Of a stretch of 64,000 bases of DNA, positions 54,992 to 63,673 are shown in pieces. The notes beneath the pieces were generated by a model. The model searched no databases, was not told the DNA's origin, and worked only from the letters and a program-made list of their open reading frames with translations. Each line of letters begins with the position of its first letter. Position 1 is the first letter of the stretch. Origin of the DNA: Cyclobacteriaceae bacterium (GTDB taxonomy: Bacteria > Bacteroidota > Bacteroidia > Cytophagales > Cyclobacteriaceae); NCBI GenBank assembly GCA_019638285.1, contig JAHBUB010000005.1, positions 62,001 to 126,000 of the forward strand. The letters are read 5' to 3'. The position numbers were made by a program, and so were the translations under genes.

Positions 54992-55510
54992 CTATCCGTT
55001 GAAAACCTTTGACAAGGTAATTCCCCTATTTCTTGCAATTGTGTGTGCATCCCTCATTCCTGTCAACGCTTTGAAGGTTGCCTTCACCACGTTGTGAGGA
55101 TTAGAGGATCCTTTTGATTTTGCCAATACATTACTTATCCCTGCACTCTCCAACACGGCACGCATGGCGCCTCCAGCGAGAACACCAGTACCAGCAGAAG
55201 CGGGTTTCAACAACACGAAACCACCACCAAATTTGCCTGTTGCTTCGTGAGGAACCGTGCCTTTAATAATAGGCACTTTTACCAGGTGCTTTTTGGCATC
55301 ATCAATGCCTTTTGTAATTGCATCCGTTACCTCATTGGCTTTGCCCAACCCGTAGCCCACTACACCATTTCCATCTCCCACTACAACTATGGCAGAAAAA
55401 CTGAACCTACGCCCACCTTTTACCACCTTAGCTACCCGTTGAATGGCTACGACCTTTTCTTTAAGATCTATTTCACTTGCCTTTACTGTGCTGACGTTGC
55501 TTTGTGTCAT
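54992..55510 (-). CDS. rpsE: 30S ribosomal protein S5
   Basis: A 172-residue protein with the dsRBD-like N-terminal domain ([30 protein letters not shown]-type [20 protein letters not shown]) and the S5 C-terminal fold ([35 protein letters not shown]). It supports decoding accuracy. A five-base gap separates it from rplR. Confidence 0.98.
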   Translation of the reverse strand: MTQSNVSTVKASEIDLKEKVVAIQRVAKVVKGGRRFSFSAIVVVGDGNGVVGYGLGKANEVTDAITKGIDDAKKHLVKVPIIKGTVPHEATGKFGGGFVLLKPASAGTGVLAGGAMRAVLESAGISNVLAKSKGSSNPHNVVKATFKALTGMRDAHTIARNRGITLSKVFNG

Positions 55511-55515
55511 TCCAT

Positions 55516-55872
55516 TTAAAATTTTAAACCTCCTTCTCTGGCGCCTTCAGCCAAAGCTTTGATGTTGCCATGATACAAAGACCCGTTGCGATCAAAAACG
55601 ATTGCACTTACACCGGATGCAAGGGCCTTTTCAGCCACCTTCTTGCCTACGTTTTTAGAGATCGCTAAATTCACCCCACCCTTCTTATCAAGTTCAACAG
55701 ATGATGACGCTGCAAGGGTTATCCCTTTGGTGTCATCTATTATCTGTGCATAAATCACTTTATTGCTTCTAAAAACGGAAAGACGTGGTCTCTCAGCAGT
55801 ACCCTTCACTTTTGTGCGAATACCCATTTTTATTCTTTTCCTTCTATCTGACTTGGACTTTACGTTCGCCAT
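55516..55872 (-). CDS. rplR: 50S ribosomal protein L18
   Basis: A 118-residue 5S rRNA binder: [60 protein letters not shown] and the end [13 protein letters not shown]. Length and order are standard between rplF and rpsE. Confidence 0.98.
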   Translation of the reverse strand: MANVKSKSDRRKRIKMGIRTKVKGTAERPRLSVFRSNKVIYAQIIDDTKGITLAASSSVELDKKGGVNLAISKNVGKKVAEKALASGVSAIVFDRNGSLYHGNIKALAEGAREGGLKF

Positions 55873-55880
55873 ACTTTTAA

Positions 55881-56438
55881 TTATTTAGAAGCAGATTTAC
55901 CAGCTTTTCTGCGTACAAACTCACCTTTGACACGAATACCTTTTCCTTTGTAAGGCTCCACTTTGCGAAGGGATTTTATTTTGGCGGCTATGTGACCAAT
56001 TAACTGCTTGTCAATTCCTTCAAGAATTATTGTTGGGTTTGATCCCTTTTCTGTAATCGCCTGTACCTTCAACTCAGAGGGCACTTCAATAAATATATTG
56101 TGTGAATAACCCAAACTTAGCTCCAGTATATTGCCTTGAGCAGTCGCCTTGAAACCCACACCTACTAACTCAAGCTGTTGACTGTATCCAGTGTTTACTC
56201 CGGTCACCATATTAGCAATAAGCGAGCGATATAGACCGTGCATTGCTTTATGTCTCTTTTGCTCTGAGGGACGGTGCACTACTACTGCTTCATTCTCTTG
56301 CTCTACCTTGAAATCAGGGTCAAGTGTTTGGTACAGCTCTCCTTTAGGTCCTTTTACAGAAACCTTGCGATCACCCTCATTGAAGGTGATGGTCACACCT
56401 TTTGGAACTTGTACGGGATTTCTACCTATTCGTGACAT
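55881..56438 (-). CDS. rplF: 50S ribosomal protein L6
   Basis: A 185-residue protein with two tandem alpha-beta repeats ([34 protein letters not shown]; then the second from [16 protein letters not shown]) and the C-terminal [16 protein letters not shown] frame to 56483 is not used; ATG 56438 is the family start. Confidence 0.98.
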   Translation of the reverse strand: MSRIGRNPVQVPKGVTITFNEGDRKVSVKGPKGELYQTLDPDFKVEQENEAVVVHRPSEQKRHKAMHGLYRSLIANMVTGVNTGYSQQLELVGVGFKATAQGNILELSLGYSHNIFIEVPSELKVQAITEKGSNPTIILEGIDKQLIGHIAAKIKSLRKVEPYKGKGIRVKGEFVRRKAGKSASK

Positions 56439-56448
56439 TGTAATTCTA

Positions 56449-56853
56449 TTAATGAACGTAACACAATACTTCCCCACCCACATTCATTGCCTTGGCTTCC
56501 TTGTCGGTAATTACTCCTTTGGAGGTAGAAAGAATAGCAACCCCAAGGCCGTTTAGTACCTTAGGTAGTTTACTGGCTTCCTTATACTGACGCAAACCAG
56601 GCGAACTCACGCGCTTCAGATTTGAAATCGCAGATTCTTTGGTTTCTGCATTGTATTTCAATGCGATTCTTATCAATCCTTGCTTATCAGGCGTTTCTTC
56701 AAACTTGTAGTTCAGAATGTATCCTTTGTCGAAAAGCACCTTTGTAATCTCCTTTTTCAAGTTGGATGAGGGCACTTCAACCACGCGGTGACGCGCCTTA
56801 ATGGCGTTTCTCAATCGGGTTAAATAATCTGCTATCGGATCTGTTATATTCAT
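56449..56853 (-). CDS. rpsH: 30S ribosomal protein S8
   Basis: A 134-residue primary binder of 16S helix 21: DPIADYLTRLRNAIKARHRV, FDKGYILNYKFEE, SPGLRQYKEASKLPKVLNG and GVAILSTSKGVITDKEA. It is preceded by an 85-base gap that contains a full primary-type promoter (56894-56924). In E. coli S8 is the translational repressor of the spc operon. Confidence 0.98.
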   Translation of the reverse strand: MNITDPIADYLTRLRNAIKARHRVVEVPSSNLKKEITKVLFDKGYILNYKFEETPDKQGLIRIALKYNAETKESAISNLKRVSSPGLRQYKEASKLPKVLNGLGVAILSTSKGVITDKEAKAMNVGGEVLCYVH

Positions 56854-56893
56854 ATTTCATTTAAAAAAGCAAACCCGCCAAAAAACGGGGCTG

Positions 56894-56924
56894 CAAAGTT
56901 ATTGAATCCTTTCCTTTATTCAAA
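56894..56924 (-). promoter_or_regulatory. Full internal promoter in the ribosomal operon, before rpsH
   Basis: On the minus strand TTTG (56921-56924) is followed by exactly 19 bases and then TAACTTTG (56894-56901), a complete match to the Bacteroidota consensus TTTG-N19-TAnnTTTG. The next bases are CAGCCCCG, so transcription should start about seven bases on. It would drive rpsH to rplQ independently of the distal promoter. A leader hairpin CCCG-loop-CGGG (about 56871-56889) follows. Confidence 0.8.
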
Positions 56925-56938
56925 AGTTGGCTCCTTTA

Positions 56939-57208
56939 TTACCAACTGGCTTTTGTTATCCCTGGAATCAGCCCATCGGAAGCCATTTGGCGAAATTGAT
57001 TACGGCAAATACCGAATTTTCGCATATATCCTCTTGGTCTTCCTGTTAGTTTACAGCGATTTCGTATGCGAACCCTGGAGGAGCTTCTTGGAAGCTTATC
57101 CAATCCCTCCCAATCTCCAGCTTCTTTTAGTGCAGCACGCTTCGTTGCATAGCGCTTCACAAGGGCTTCCTTCTTTCTGTCTCTTGCTACAATGGATAAT
57201 TTTGCCAT
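56939..57208 (-). CDS. rpsN: 30S ribosomal protein S14 (zinc-free long type)
   Basis: An 89-residue protein: [40 protein letters not shown] and [19 protein letters not shown]. It is the long form without the CxxC-CxxC zinc ribbon of the short type (only two Cys remain). Located as usual between rplE and rpsH. Confidence 0.97.
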   Translation of the reverse strand: MAKLSIVARDRKKEALVKRYATKRAALKEAGDWEGLDKLPRSSSRVRIRNRCKLTGRPRGYMRKFGICRNQFRQMASDGLIPGITKASW

Positions 57209-57213
57209 TCGTC

Positions 57214-57768
57214 TTAATTATTTTTGTTTACAAAAGGCATCCCAAATGCCTTCAACAATGCAAAGCTTTCTTCGTCAGTTTTTGCGGTAGTCACAAAAGT
57301 GATGTCCATACCATTGATCTTTGAAACCTTATCTATGGATATTTCAGGAAAAATGATCTGCTCTTTCACGCCAAGGGTATAGTTCCCACGGCCATCAAAT
57401 CCTTTGTCATTTACTCCCTTGAAGTCACGCACACGTGGCAAAGCTATATTCATAATTCGATCCATGAATTCGAACATACGATCACCTCGCAAAGTCACCT
57501 TCGCTCCGATGGGCATATCTTCGCGCAGCTTAAAGTTAGAAATCGCTTTCTTAGACTTTGTAGCTACCGCTTTTTGTCCTGTAATGGTAGTGAGTTCATC
57601 TACACCTACATCTACCAACTTCTTATCTGCTACCGCTGCTCCAATACCCTTGTTGATGCATATCTTCGTCATCCTGGGTACTTGCATGATGGACTTATAC
57701 TGAAATTTGTCCTTCAGTGAAGGCACAATTTCATTCAAGTATTTTTCTTTTAATCTGGGCGTTGCCAT
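57214..57768 (-). CDS. rplE: 50S ribosomal protein L5
   Basis: A 184-residue 5S rRNA and P-site tRNA contact protein. Family segments are [58 protein letters not shown] and [15 protein letters not shown]. The start codon overlaps the rplX stop by one base. Confidence 0.98.
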   Translation of the reverse strand: MATPRLKEKYLNEIVPSLKDKFQYKSIMQVPRMTKICINKGIGAAVADKKLVDVGVDELTTITGQKAVATKSKKAISNFKLREDMPIGAKVTLRGDRMFEFMDRIMNIALPRVRDFKGVNDKGFDGRGNYTLGVKEQIIFPEISIDKVSKINGMDITFVTTAKTDEESFALLKAFGMPFVNKNN

Positions 57769-58109
57769 TACTTAATAAATTCTCCTGTTTTCTTTGAATA
57801 CCTTTGAAGCTTACCTTTATCATTCAGCTTTCTGCCTGTGCGGGTGGGTTTACCATCGGCTGGATTTACCAACATCAGGCTGCTTACGTGAATAGCTGCT
57901 TCTGTTTTTTTAATACCTCCCTCTGGCCTACCGGCCGAAGGCTTCTCATGCTTTGTCACCATGTTGATACCTTCAACAATAGCACGTTGCTTTTCAAGGA
58001 ATAGCTCGAGTACTGTTCCTTGTTTTCCTTTATCATTACCAGCCAACACCTTTACAGTGTCTCCTTTACGGATGTGCATTTTTGGCTGTTTATTAAATCT
58101 CCTTTCCAT
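57768..58109 (-). CDS. rplX: 50S ribosomal protein L24
   Basis: A 113-residue assembly initiator: [20 protein letters not shown] (KOW motif), [20 protein letters not shown], and [21 protein letters not shown] ten-residue N-extension ([10 protein letters not shown]) precedes the core. It ends with [12 protein letters not shown]-like [11 protein letters not shown]. It starts two bases after rplN. Confidence 0.97.
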   Translation of the reverse strand: MERRFNKQPKMHIRKGDTVKVLAGNDKGKQGTVLELFLEKQRAIVEGINMVTKHEKPSAGRPEGGIKKTEAAIHVSSLMLVNPADGKPTRTGRKLNDKGKLQRYSKKTGEFIK

Positions 58110-58111
58110 AA

Positions 58112-58480
58112 TTAAAGTACTTCAGGGGCCAATGAAACAATCTTCATAAACTGCTTTTCTCTAAGCTCGCGGGCTACAGGTCCGAAAATACGAGTACCTC
58201 TTGGCTCATTTTGCGCGGTTAAAAGAACCGCAGCATTTTCTTCAAAGCGAATATATGATCCGTCTTTCCTTCTTATTTCCTTCTTAGTTCTTACCACAAC
58301 GGCTTTAGAAACAGTTCCCTTCTTAATTGCGCTGGAGGGCAAGGCAGACTTTACAGTAACCACGATGGTGTCTCCAACAGAGGCATAGCGCCTTCTGGTT
58401 CCTCCCAATACATGAACACACAGCACCTCTTTTGCTCCGCTGTTGTCAGCCACCTTTAATCTTGATTCGCTCTGTATCAT
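58112..58480 (-). CDS. rplN: 50S ribosomal protein L14
   Basis: A 122-residue barrel protein near L19: [57 protein letters not shown] and [20 protein letters not shown]. Highly conserved in length and sequence. One base separates it from rpsQ. Confidence 0.99.
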   Translation of the reverse strand: MIQSESRLKVADNSGAKEVLCVHVLGGTRRRYASVGDTIVVTVKSALPSSAIKKGTVSKAVVVRTKKEIRRKDGSYIRFEENAAVLLTAQNEPRGTRIFGPVARELREKQFMKIVSLAPEVL

Positions 58481-58481
58481 G

Positions 58482-58736
58482 TTATTTAGCTTTTTCTACA
58501 ATTTCTACTAACCTCCACCTTTTGCTCTTGCTCAAGGGGCGTGTTTCACTAATGCGAACAGTATCTCCAATTCCGGCCTCACCTTTTTCATCATGCGCCA
58601 TTAATTTGGTGGTCTTTTGCATGAACTTACCGTAGATAGGGTGCTTCACCTTTCTATTGACGGCTATGGTTATGGTCTTATCCATCTTGTTACTGGTGAC
58701 CTTACCTACTTTTTCTTTTCTCTGATTCCTTTCCAT
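58482..58736 (-). CDS. rpsQ: 30S ribosomal protein S17
   Basis: An 84-residue OB-fold protein: [40 protein letters not shown] and [20 protein letters not shown]. Six bases separate it from rpmC. Confidence 0.98.
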   Translation of the reverse strand: MERNQRKEKVGKVTSNKMDKTITIAVNRKVKHPIYGKFMQKTTKLMAHDEKGEAGIGDTVRISETRPLSKSKRWRLVEIVEKAK

Positions 58737-58742
58737 TGGAAA

Positions 58743-58937
58743 TTACTTTTGAAGTTCTTTAGCTCTCAATTCGGTTTTCAAACGAGCAACCAATCTTCTG
58801 GTCTCCTGGATTTTTAAAGGGTTTTCGATAGAGGAAATTTGATGCGCAAATTTTAGTTTGCGCAATGCCTCTTGTTCGGTACCAATTTTCTCCTTGAGCT
58901 CGTCTACACTATATGCTTTAATCTCCGCGTTTTTCAT
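58743..58937 (-). CDS. rpmC: 50S ribosomal protein L29
   Basis: A 64-residue two-helix protein of the exit-tunnel rim: AYSVDELKEKIGTEQEALRK, LKFAHQISSIENPLKIQETR and RLVARLKTELRAKEL. Only four bases separate it from rplP. Confidence 0.97.
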   Translation of the reverse strand: MKNAEIKAYSVDELKEKIGTEQEALRKLKFAHQISSIENPLKIQETRRLVARLKTELRAKELQK

Positions 58938-58941
58938 TGCT

Positions 58942-59376
58942 TTATTTGATTACCGCAGCCTCTACGTAGTCTCTGCGTACGGTGAATTTTGTTAAAAATG
59001 GAAGCTTACCCTCTGCCAAGCGCAATGCCTCTTTAGCAGTTGCCATGTCTACACCACCTGCTTCTATTAAAATAGTACCTGGTCTCACCACAGCTACCCA
59101 GTATTCTGGGGCTCCTTTACCCTTACCCATCCTTACCTCGGCTGGCTTTTTGGTTATCGGCTTGTCAGGAAAAATACGAATCCATACCTGACCTTCTCGC
59201 TTCATGGCACGGGTTACCGCTATCCTTGCTGCTTCAATCTGACGTGCAGTAATCCAACCGCCTTCTAGTGATTTCAAACCAAAAGAACCGAATGCAATAG
59301 AGTGACCACGAGTCGCCAATCCTTTTACACGGCCTTTGTGCATTTTTCTAAACTTGGTACGCTTCGGCTGTAACAT
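58942..59376 (-). CDS. rplP: 50S ribosomal protein L16
   Basis: A 144-residue A-site tRNA contact protein: [60 protein letters not shown] and [20 protein letters not shown]. Full length. 26 bases separate it from rpsC. Confidence 0.98.
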   Translation of the reverse strand: MLQPKRTKFRKMHKGRVKGLATRGHSIAFGSFGLKSLEGGWITARQIEAARIAVTRAMKREGQVWIRIFPDKPITKKPAEVRMGKGKGAPEYWVAVVRPGTILIEAGGVDMATAKEALRLAEGKLPFLTKFTVRRDYVEAAVIK

Positions 59377-59402
59377 ATTTGCTGCCTGTTAAAAATTCTT
59401 AA

Positions 59403-60194
59403 TTAATTTTTTCTTCTTCTGTCTCCCCCTCTGTCGCCACCACGATCAGGCCTATCGCCACCACGTCCACGACCTCCTCCTCCTGCTCTTCTGCGATCAG
59501 GTGGTCCTCCTGCTTTATTTTCACCCCCTGCATTACTTACCATGCCTATGTTGGGCGATAAATCGCGCTTACCGAAAATCTCTCCTTTAAATACCCACAC
59601 CTTAATTCCGATCTTTCCGTAAACAGTTTGTGCTTCTGTTATCGCATAGTCAATGTCTGCACGTAGTGTATGCAAAGGAATTCTCCCTTCTTTATACTGT
59701 TCAGTACGTGCCATCTCAGCTCCACCCAAGCGACCAGACAACTTCACTTTTATACCTTCAGATCCTACGCGCATGGCAGAAGCAATTGCTTGCTTCATGG
59801 CCCTACGAAAAGCAATCCTTGCTTCCAACTGCTGAGCAATAGATTCGCCCACCAACTTCGCATCCAACTCAGGACGTTTGATCTCAAAAATGTTGATTTG
59901 AACGTCTTTGTTGGTTAGTTTCTTTAATTCTTCCTTGATCTTATCAACCTCTGTACCTCCTTTACCAATTACTACCCCAGGACGAGCTGTGTGAATGGTT
60001 AAAGTAATGCGCTTCAAAGTACGCTCAATTACAACTTTAGAGATACCACCTTTAGGAATACGAGCACTTATATACTTGCGGATTTTCTGATCCTCAACCA
60101 GTTTATCAGCAAATGTCTTGCCTCCAAACCAGCTTGAATCCCATCCGCGGATAACTCCAAGTCTAAAACCTACCGGATTAACTTTCTGTCCCAT
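59403..60194 (-). CDS. rpsC: 30S ribosomal protein S3 with RGG-rich C-terminal tail
   Basis: A 263-residue protein. The N-terminal KH domain has [19 protein letters not shown]; the C-terminal fold follows ([37 protein letters not shown]). From about residue 222 there is a low-complexity tail rich in Gly, Arg and Asp ([20 protein letters not shown]), some 40 residues longer than in E. coli. The tail would lie at the mRNA entry and could bind RNA; this is inference. The start overlaps the rplV stop by one base. Confidence 0.97.
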   Translation of the reverse strand: MGQKVNPVGFRLGVIRGWDSSWFGGKTFADKLVEDQKIRKYISARIPKGGISKVVIERTLKRITLTIHTARPGVVIGKGGTEVDKIKEELKKLTNKDVQINIFEIKRPELDAKLVGESIAQQLEARIAFRRAMKQAIASAMRVGSEGIKVKLSGRLGGAEMARTEQYKEGRIPLHTLRADIDYAITEAQTVYGKIGIKVWVFKGEIFGKRDLSPNIGMVSNAGGENKAGGPPDRRRAGGGGRGRGGDRPDRGGDRGGDRRRKN

Positions 60195-60751
60195 TATTCC
60201 TTTGTTTCCTTTTTCGTTGATTTTTTCTTAGCCACCTTTTTTGCTTTCACGGCTGGCTTGCCAGCCTTCTTTGCCTCAGGCTTTTCCTCAGTTTTTTCGG
60301 TGACAGGCTTCATACTATCTACCACAAGTGTTACGTGGTTAGATCTTTTTCTGATCCTATGCGCACGACCTTGAGGAGCAGGTCTCAACCGCTTAAGTTG
60401 ACGACCACCGTCTACAAATATTTCTTTTACAAACAAATCTGCCTCTTCTAACTTTTGATCTGAGTTTTTCACTGACCAGTTACTGATAGCCGATAACAAG
60501 AGTTTCTCCAGTTTTAGAGAAGAGTATTTTGCCTCATACTTCAGCAGATTGAGAGCATGGTTTACCCTTACGCCTCTTATCATATCTGCTACCAACCTCA
60601 TCTTTCTAGGCGAGGTGGGTACATCCTTCAGGTAAGCAGTGGCAGGACCGGTTTTGGCAGCCTCTTTTATAGCCTCCAATTTGGCCCGCTTTGTTACTGA
60701 TCTTTTTGTCTTTTTTACTGTTTCTTCCATGACAGAGCGATTAATACTCAT
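60194..60751 (-). CDS. rplV: 50S ribosomal protein L22 with Lys/Ala-rich C-tail
   Basis: A 185-residue protein. The core ([60 protein letters not shown]) lines the exit tunnel. An N-terminal extension and a C-terminal tail from about residue 143 ([20 protein letters not shown]) make it about 75 residues longer than E. coli L22. The second in-frame ATG, at 60730, is an alternative start. It overlaps the rpsS stop by one base. Confidence 0.96.
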   Translation of the reverse strand: MSINRSVMEETVKKTKRSVTKRAKLEAIKEAAKTGPATAYLKDVPTSPRKMRLVADMIRGVRVNHALNLLKYEAKYSSLKLEKLLLSAISNWSVKNSDQKLEEADLFVKEIFVDGGRQLKRLRPAPQGRAHRIRKRSNHVTLVVDSMKPVTEKTEEKPEAKKAGKPAVKAKKVAKKKSTKKETKE

Positions 60752-61020
60752 TAATCTTTTCTATTTCCTGAGTGTCCCTTAAATACACGCGTTGGCGAAA
60801 ATTCTCCCAACTTATGCCCTACCATGTTCTCGGTTACATACACGGGAATAAACTTATTCCCATTATGAACGGCAAGCGTATGTCCTATTAAATCCGGTGT
60901 AATCGTTGATCTCCTTGACCAAGTCTTGATCACTGATTTTTTCCCAGACTGCTCCATTGTCTCTACTTTTTTCAAAAGACGGGCATCTAGATATGGACCT
61001 TTTTTTATTGACCTTCCCAT
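60751..61020 (-). CDS. rpsS: 30S ribosomal protein S19
   Basis: An 89-residue head protein: [40 protein letters not shown] and [20 protein letters not shown], ending [13 protein letters not shown]. Start overlaps rplB's stop by one base and its stop overlaps rplV's start by one base. Confidence 0.99.
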   Translation of the reverse strand: MGRSIKKGPYLDARLLKKVETMEQSGKKSVIKTWSRRSTITPDLIGHTLAVHNGNKFIPVYVTENMVGHKLGEFSPTRVFKGHSGNRKD

Positions 61021-61844
61021 TATTTCTTCCTTCTTACAATGATTAGACGATCTGAATACTTCTTAGGTGAACGAGTTTTCTTACCCTTAGAAGGCACTCC
61101 ATTACGTGATCTTGGATGACCTCCACTGGCTCTTCCTTCACCACCACCCATGGGATGGTCTACCGGGTTCATCGCCACTGGCCTGGTGCGTGGACGAATT
61201 CCTCTCCAACGGTTACGTCCTGCTTTACCCTGAGTTTCGTTCATATGCTCATGGTTGGATACCGCTCCAATAGTTGCCATACAATTGACAAGCACATTTC
61301 TCATTTCACCTGATGGCATCTTCAAAGTCGCATATGCTCCTTCACGTGCTACCAACTGAATAAACACTCCGGCACTTCTGGCAATAGACGCTCCTTTTCC
61401 TGGCTTCAACTCCACGTTGTGGATGATTGTACCCACAGGAATCTTGCTCAACGGAAGTGCGTTACCTACTTCTGGTGGTACGGATTCTCCTGATATAACG
61501 GTCTGACCTACAGTAATTCCTTGTGGAGCTAATATGTAGGTTTTGAAACCATCCGCATAATATAAAAGAGCCACTCGCGCAGTGCGGGTAGGGTCATATT
61601 CTATAGATTTAACAGTGGCGGGAATATCAAACTTGTTCCTTTTGAAATCAATCGTCCGAATTTTTTGCTTATGACCTCCGCCAATATAGCGCATGGTCAT
61701 TCGTCCATTGCTGTTACGACCTCCACTCTTTTTAATAGTACTTACCAATGATTTCTCAGGACGACTTGCCGTAATGTCGTTAAAGCTTGGCGCCATACGG
61801 TGCCTGCTTCCTGCTGTCATTGGTTTAAGTTTTCTTACCGCCAT
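61020..61844 (-). CDS. rplB: 50S ribosomal protein L2
   Basis: A 274-residue protein near the peptidyl-transferase centre. Segments: [60 protein letters not shown] and [20 protein letters not shown], whose His is functionally conserved. The C-terminus is arginine/lysine rich. Full length. Confidence 0.99.
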   Translation of the reverse strand: MAVRKLKPMTAGSRHRMAPSFNDITASRPEKSLVSTIKKSGGRNSNGRMTMRYIGGGHKQKIRTIDFKRNKFDIPATVKSIEYDPTRTARVALLYYADGFKTYILAPQGITVGQTVISGESVPPEVGNALPLSKIPVGTIIHNVELKPGKGASIARSAGVFIQLVAREGAYATLKMPSGEMRNVLVNCMATIGAVSNHEHMNETQGKAGRNRWRGIRPRTRPVAMNPVDHPMGGGEGRASGGHPRSRNGVPSKGKKTRSPKKYSDRLIIVRRKK

Positions 61845-61856
61845 CGCTATTCGTTA

Positions 61857-62144
61857 TTAAACGTTGCTATAAAAATCAATTACTTCTCCTTCAGCGACCG
61901 TGATGATTGCCTTTTTGTAGTTTGGCATACGACCTGAAAGCACTCCTGCTTTGGTATACCGTGACTTGTATTTTCCCATCACATTCATGGTATTCACCTT
62001 TGCCACATTTACACCATACATCTTCTCTACGGCATTCTTTATCTCAATCTTGTTGGCATCGCTGTCAACCAGAAAACCATATTTCCCTTTTTCGTTAAGG
62101 GCAGAGACTTTTTCAGTAACCAGGGGTTTTTTTAAAATGCTCAT
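61857..62144 (-). CDS. rplW: 50S ribosomal protein L23
   Basis: A 95-residue exit-tunnel protein and docking site for trigger factor and SRP: ILKKPLVTEKVSALNEKGKY, KIEIKNAVEKMYGVNVAKVN and RYTKAGVLSGRMPNYKKAII. Normal length for Bacteroidota. Confidence 0.98.
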   Translation of the reverse strand: MSILKKPLVTEKVSALNEKGKYGFLVDSDANKIEIKNAVEKMYGVNVAKVNTMNVMGKYKSRYTKAGVLSGRMPNYKKAIITVAEGEVIDFYSNV

Positions 62145-62148
62145 TGGA

Positions 62149-62781
62149 TTACTGCTTATTTAAAATGTTGCTAATCAATTCCATACCACTTTCCACCAGT
62201 ATCAACTGATCTGCATTCATGAGATCGTAAGTATTGAGCTGAGAAGCAGTGATTACTTTAGTGTTTTGTACGTTTCTGCCAGAAAGCACTATGTTTTTCT
62301 TATTCTCCCCCAGTATCACCAAGGTCTTTTTGTCGGCCAATGAAAGTGCTCCTAACATAGTTAGGTATTGTTTGGTCTTAGGTGCCTCGAAATCAAAATC
62401 TTCAAGCACAGCAATCGCATTGCCTTTTGCTTTGTATGCGAGGGCTGATCTGCGTGCAAGATCTTTCACTTTCTTATTGAGCTTAAAAGAATAATCTCTT
62501 GGCTGAGGGCCGAATACACGTCCACCACCACGGAACAAGGGGTTTTTGATGTTACCCGCGCGAGCGCCACCTGTTCCTTTTTGGTTCTTCAACTTCTTTG
62601 AAGAGCCTTTAATTTCTGCACGCTGCTTTGCTTTGGCTGTGCCCTGACGCTTATTGGCCAGTATGCTTTTTACATCCAAATAGATGGCGTGATCGTTAGG
62701 CTCGATTCCGAATATTTCAGAAGAAAGGCTCACTTTACGACCGGTGTCTTCACCACTATATTTTACAACAGCTAAGTCCAT
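62149..62781 (-). CDS. rplD: 50S ribosomal protein L4
   Basis: A 210-residue protein. The tunnel loop GSSKKLKNQKGTGGARAGNI and FRGGGRVFGPQPRDYSFKLN are family-typical, as is NAIAVLEDFDFEAPKTK. In E. coli L4 represses its own operon and shapes the tunnel; control here is not known. Its start overlaps the rplC stop by one base. Confidence 0.98.
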   Translation of the reverse strand: MDLAVVKYSGEDTGRKVSLSSEIFGIEPNDHAIYLDVKSILANKRQGTAKAKQRAEIKGSSKKLKNQKGTGGARAGNIKNPLFRGGGRVFGPQPRDYSFKLNKKVKDLARRSALAYKAKGNAIAVLEDFDFEAPKTKQYLTMLGALSLADKKTLVILGENKKNIVLSGRNVQNTKVITASQLNTYDLMNADQLILVESGMELISNILNKQ

Positions 62782-63413
62782 TACTTTTCAAGTATAATTG
62801 TTGAGTTCTTGGCTCCTGGGACAGGGCCGCTAACTAATATCAAATTATGTTCAGGCAGAATTTTCACCACCTGAAGGTTAAGTATCTTCACACGATTGCC
62901 CCCTGTTTGGCCTGCCATCTTTTTGCCTTTCACTACACGTGCTGCAAAAGACGCATTACCCAAAGATCCAGGTGCTCTTAATCTATTGTGCTGTCCGTGA
63001 GTTTGACCCCCTACTCCGGCAAATCCATGGCGTTTTACCACACCCTGAAATCCGCGACCTTTTGAAGTGCCTATTGCATCCAGCCAATCGCCTTCCTTAA
63101 ATATTTCCTCCACCTTAATCTCTCTGCCCAATTCGATCATCCCATCAAACTCTGATCTGAAATCTCTGAATTCTACAATAAATCGCTTTGGTGTTGTGTT
63201 GGCCTTTTTGAAATGGCCCATCATTGGCTGAGTAGTATGCTTCTCCTTACGCTCACCATATGCAAGCTGCACAGCCCTGTAACCATCGGTCTCTATATTC
63301 TTCACCTGAGTGACAACACAAGGACCAGCCTGTATTACTGTCACCGCTATGTTTTGACCATCTTGGCCGTACACATTGGTCATTCCGACCTTTTTTCCAA
63401 TTATTCCAGGCAT
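62781..63413 (-). CDS. rplC: 50S ribosomal protein L3
   Basis: A 210-residue protein: [60 protein letters not shown] and [21 protein letters not shown] longer frame to 63518 is not family-like; ATG 63413 is the start. It is the first gene of the cluster, with a full promoter 63 bases upstream. rpsJ, normally the preceding gene, is absent. Confidence 0.98.
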   Translation of the reverse strand: MPGIIGKKVGMTNVYGQDGQNIAVTVIQAGPCVVTQVKNIETDGYRAVQLAYGERKEKHTTQPMMGHFKKANTTPKRFIVEFRDFRSEFDGMIELGREIKVEEIFKEGDWLDAIGTSKGRGFQGVVKRHGFAGVGGQTHGQHNRLRAPGSLGNASFAARVVKGKKMAGQTGGNRVKILNLQVVKILPEHNLILVSGPVPGAKNSTIILEK

Positions 63414-63475
63414 GCTTAATCCTATTTTGCTTGTTTCTGAGTCGTTTTGCGGGTTCCTCCGCGCAAAAAGGACTG

Positions 63476-63506
63476 CAAAGATAGGAACTATAAAATAGTT
63501 ACCAAA
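63476..63506 (-). promoter_or_regulatory. Full primary-sigma promoter of the ribosomal operon (rplC)
   Basis: On the minus strand TTTG (63503-63506) is followed by exactly 19 bases and TATCTTTG (63476-63483), a complete match to TTTG-N19-TAnnTTTG. The following bases are CAGTCC, close to CAGCCC after the internal rpsH promoter. Transcription should begin near 63470, giving a leader of roughly 57 bases. Confidence 0.85.
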
Positions 63507-63513
63507 TGAGGGT

Positions 63514-63527
63514 TTCAAAATTTTGAA
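63514..63527. repeat. Perfect 14-bp palindrome just upstream of the rplC promoter
   Basis: TTCAAAATTTTGAA (63514-63527) is self-complementary and lies seven bases upstream of the -33 box in the transcription direction of rplC. It could act as an AT-rich upstream element or a binding site. No known motif is recognised. Confidence 0.5.
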
Positions 63528-63627
63528 TATGAATTAAAAAGCGCCTTTTTTTAGCTTTTTAAAGCCTAATTTGGCCTACGAAAAAACTATCTCTTCATGT
63601 ATTTCAAATACCTCAATAGAATGGCGC

Positions 63628-63658
63628 AAATATTTGGTCATTCTGGTGACAAATATTT
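63628..63658. promoter_or_regulatory. Operator-like inverted repeat before the FecCD permease gene
   Basis: AAATATTTGGTCA (63628-63640) and TGACAAATATTT (63647-63658) are inverted copies with 12 paired bases per arm and one bulged G, around a six-base centre TTCTGG. The right arm ends 15 bases before the ATG at 63674, so a bound regulator would block expression. It does not look like a typical Fur box. The transport family suggests a metal- or cobalamin-responsive regulator, which is inference. Confidence 0.55.
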
Positions 63659-63673
63659 TAGTTGCAAGGTGTC

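Noticed and set aside
56902-57324. 140-codon plus-strand frame across rpsN and rplE
   Set aside because: It is the reverse of two conserved ribosomal genes and has no family features; a shadow frame.
63536-63560. Weak hairpin AAAAAGC / GCTTTTT upstream of the FecCD gene
   Set aside because: Short AT-rich arms and a long loop; likely to occur by chance in this AT-rich region.
63414-63673. Search for rpsJ upstream of rplC
   Set aside because: No S10-like frame exists on either strand between rplC and the FecCD gene.
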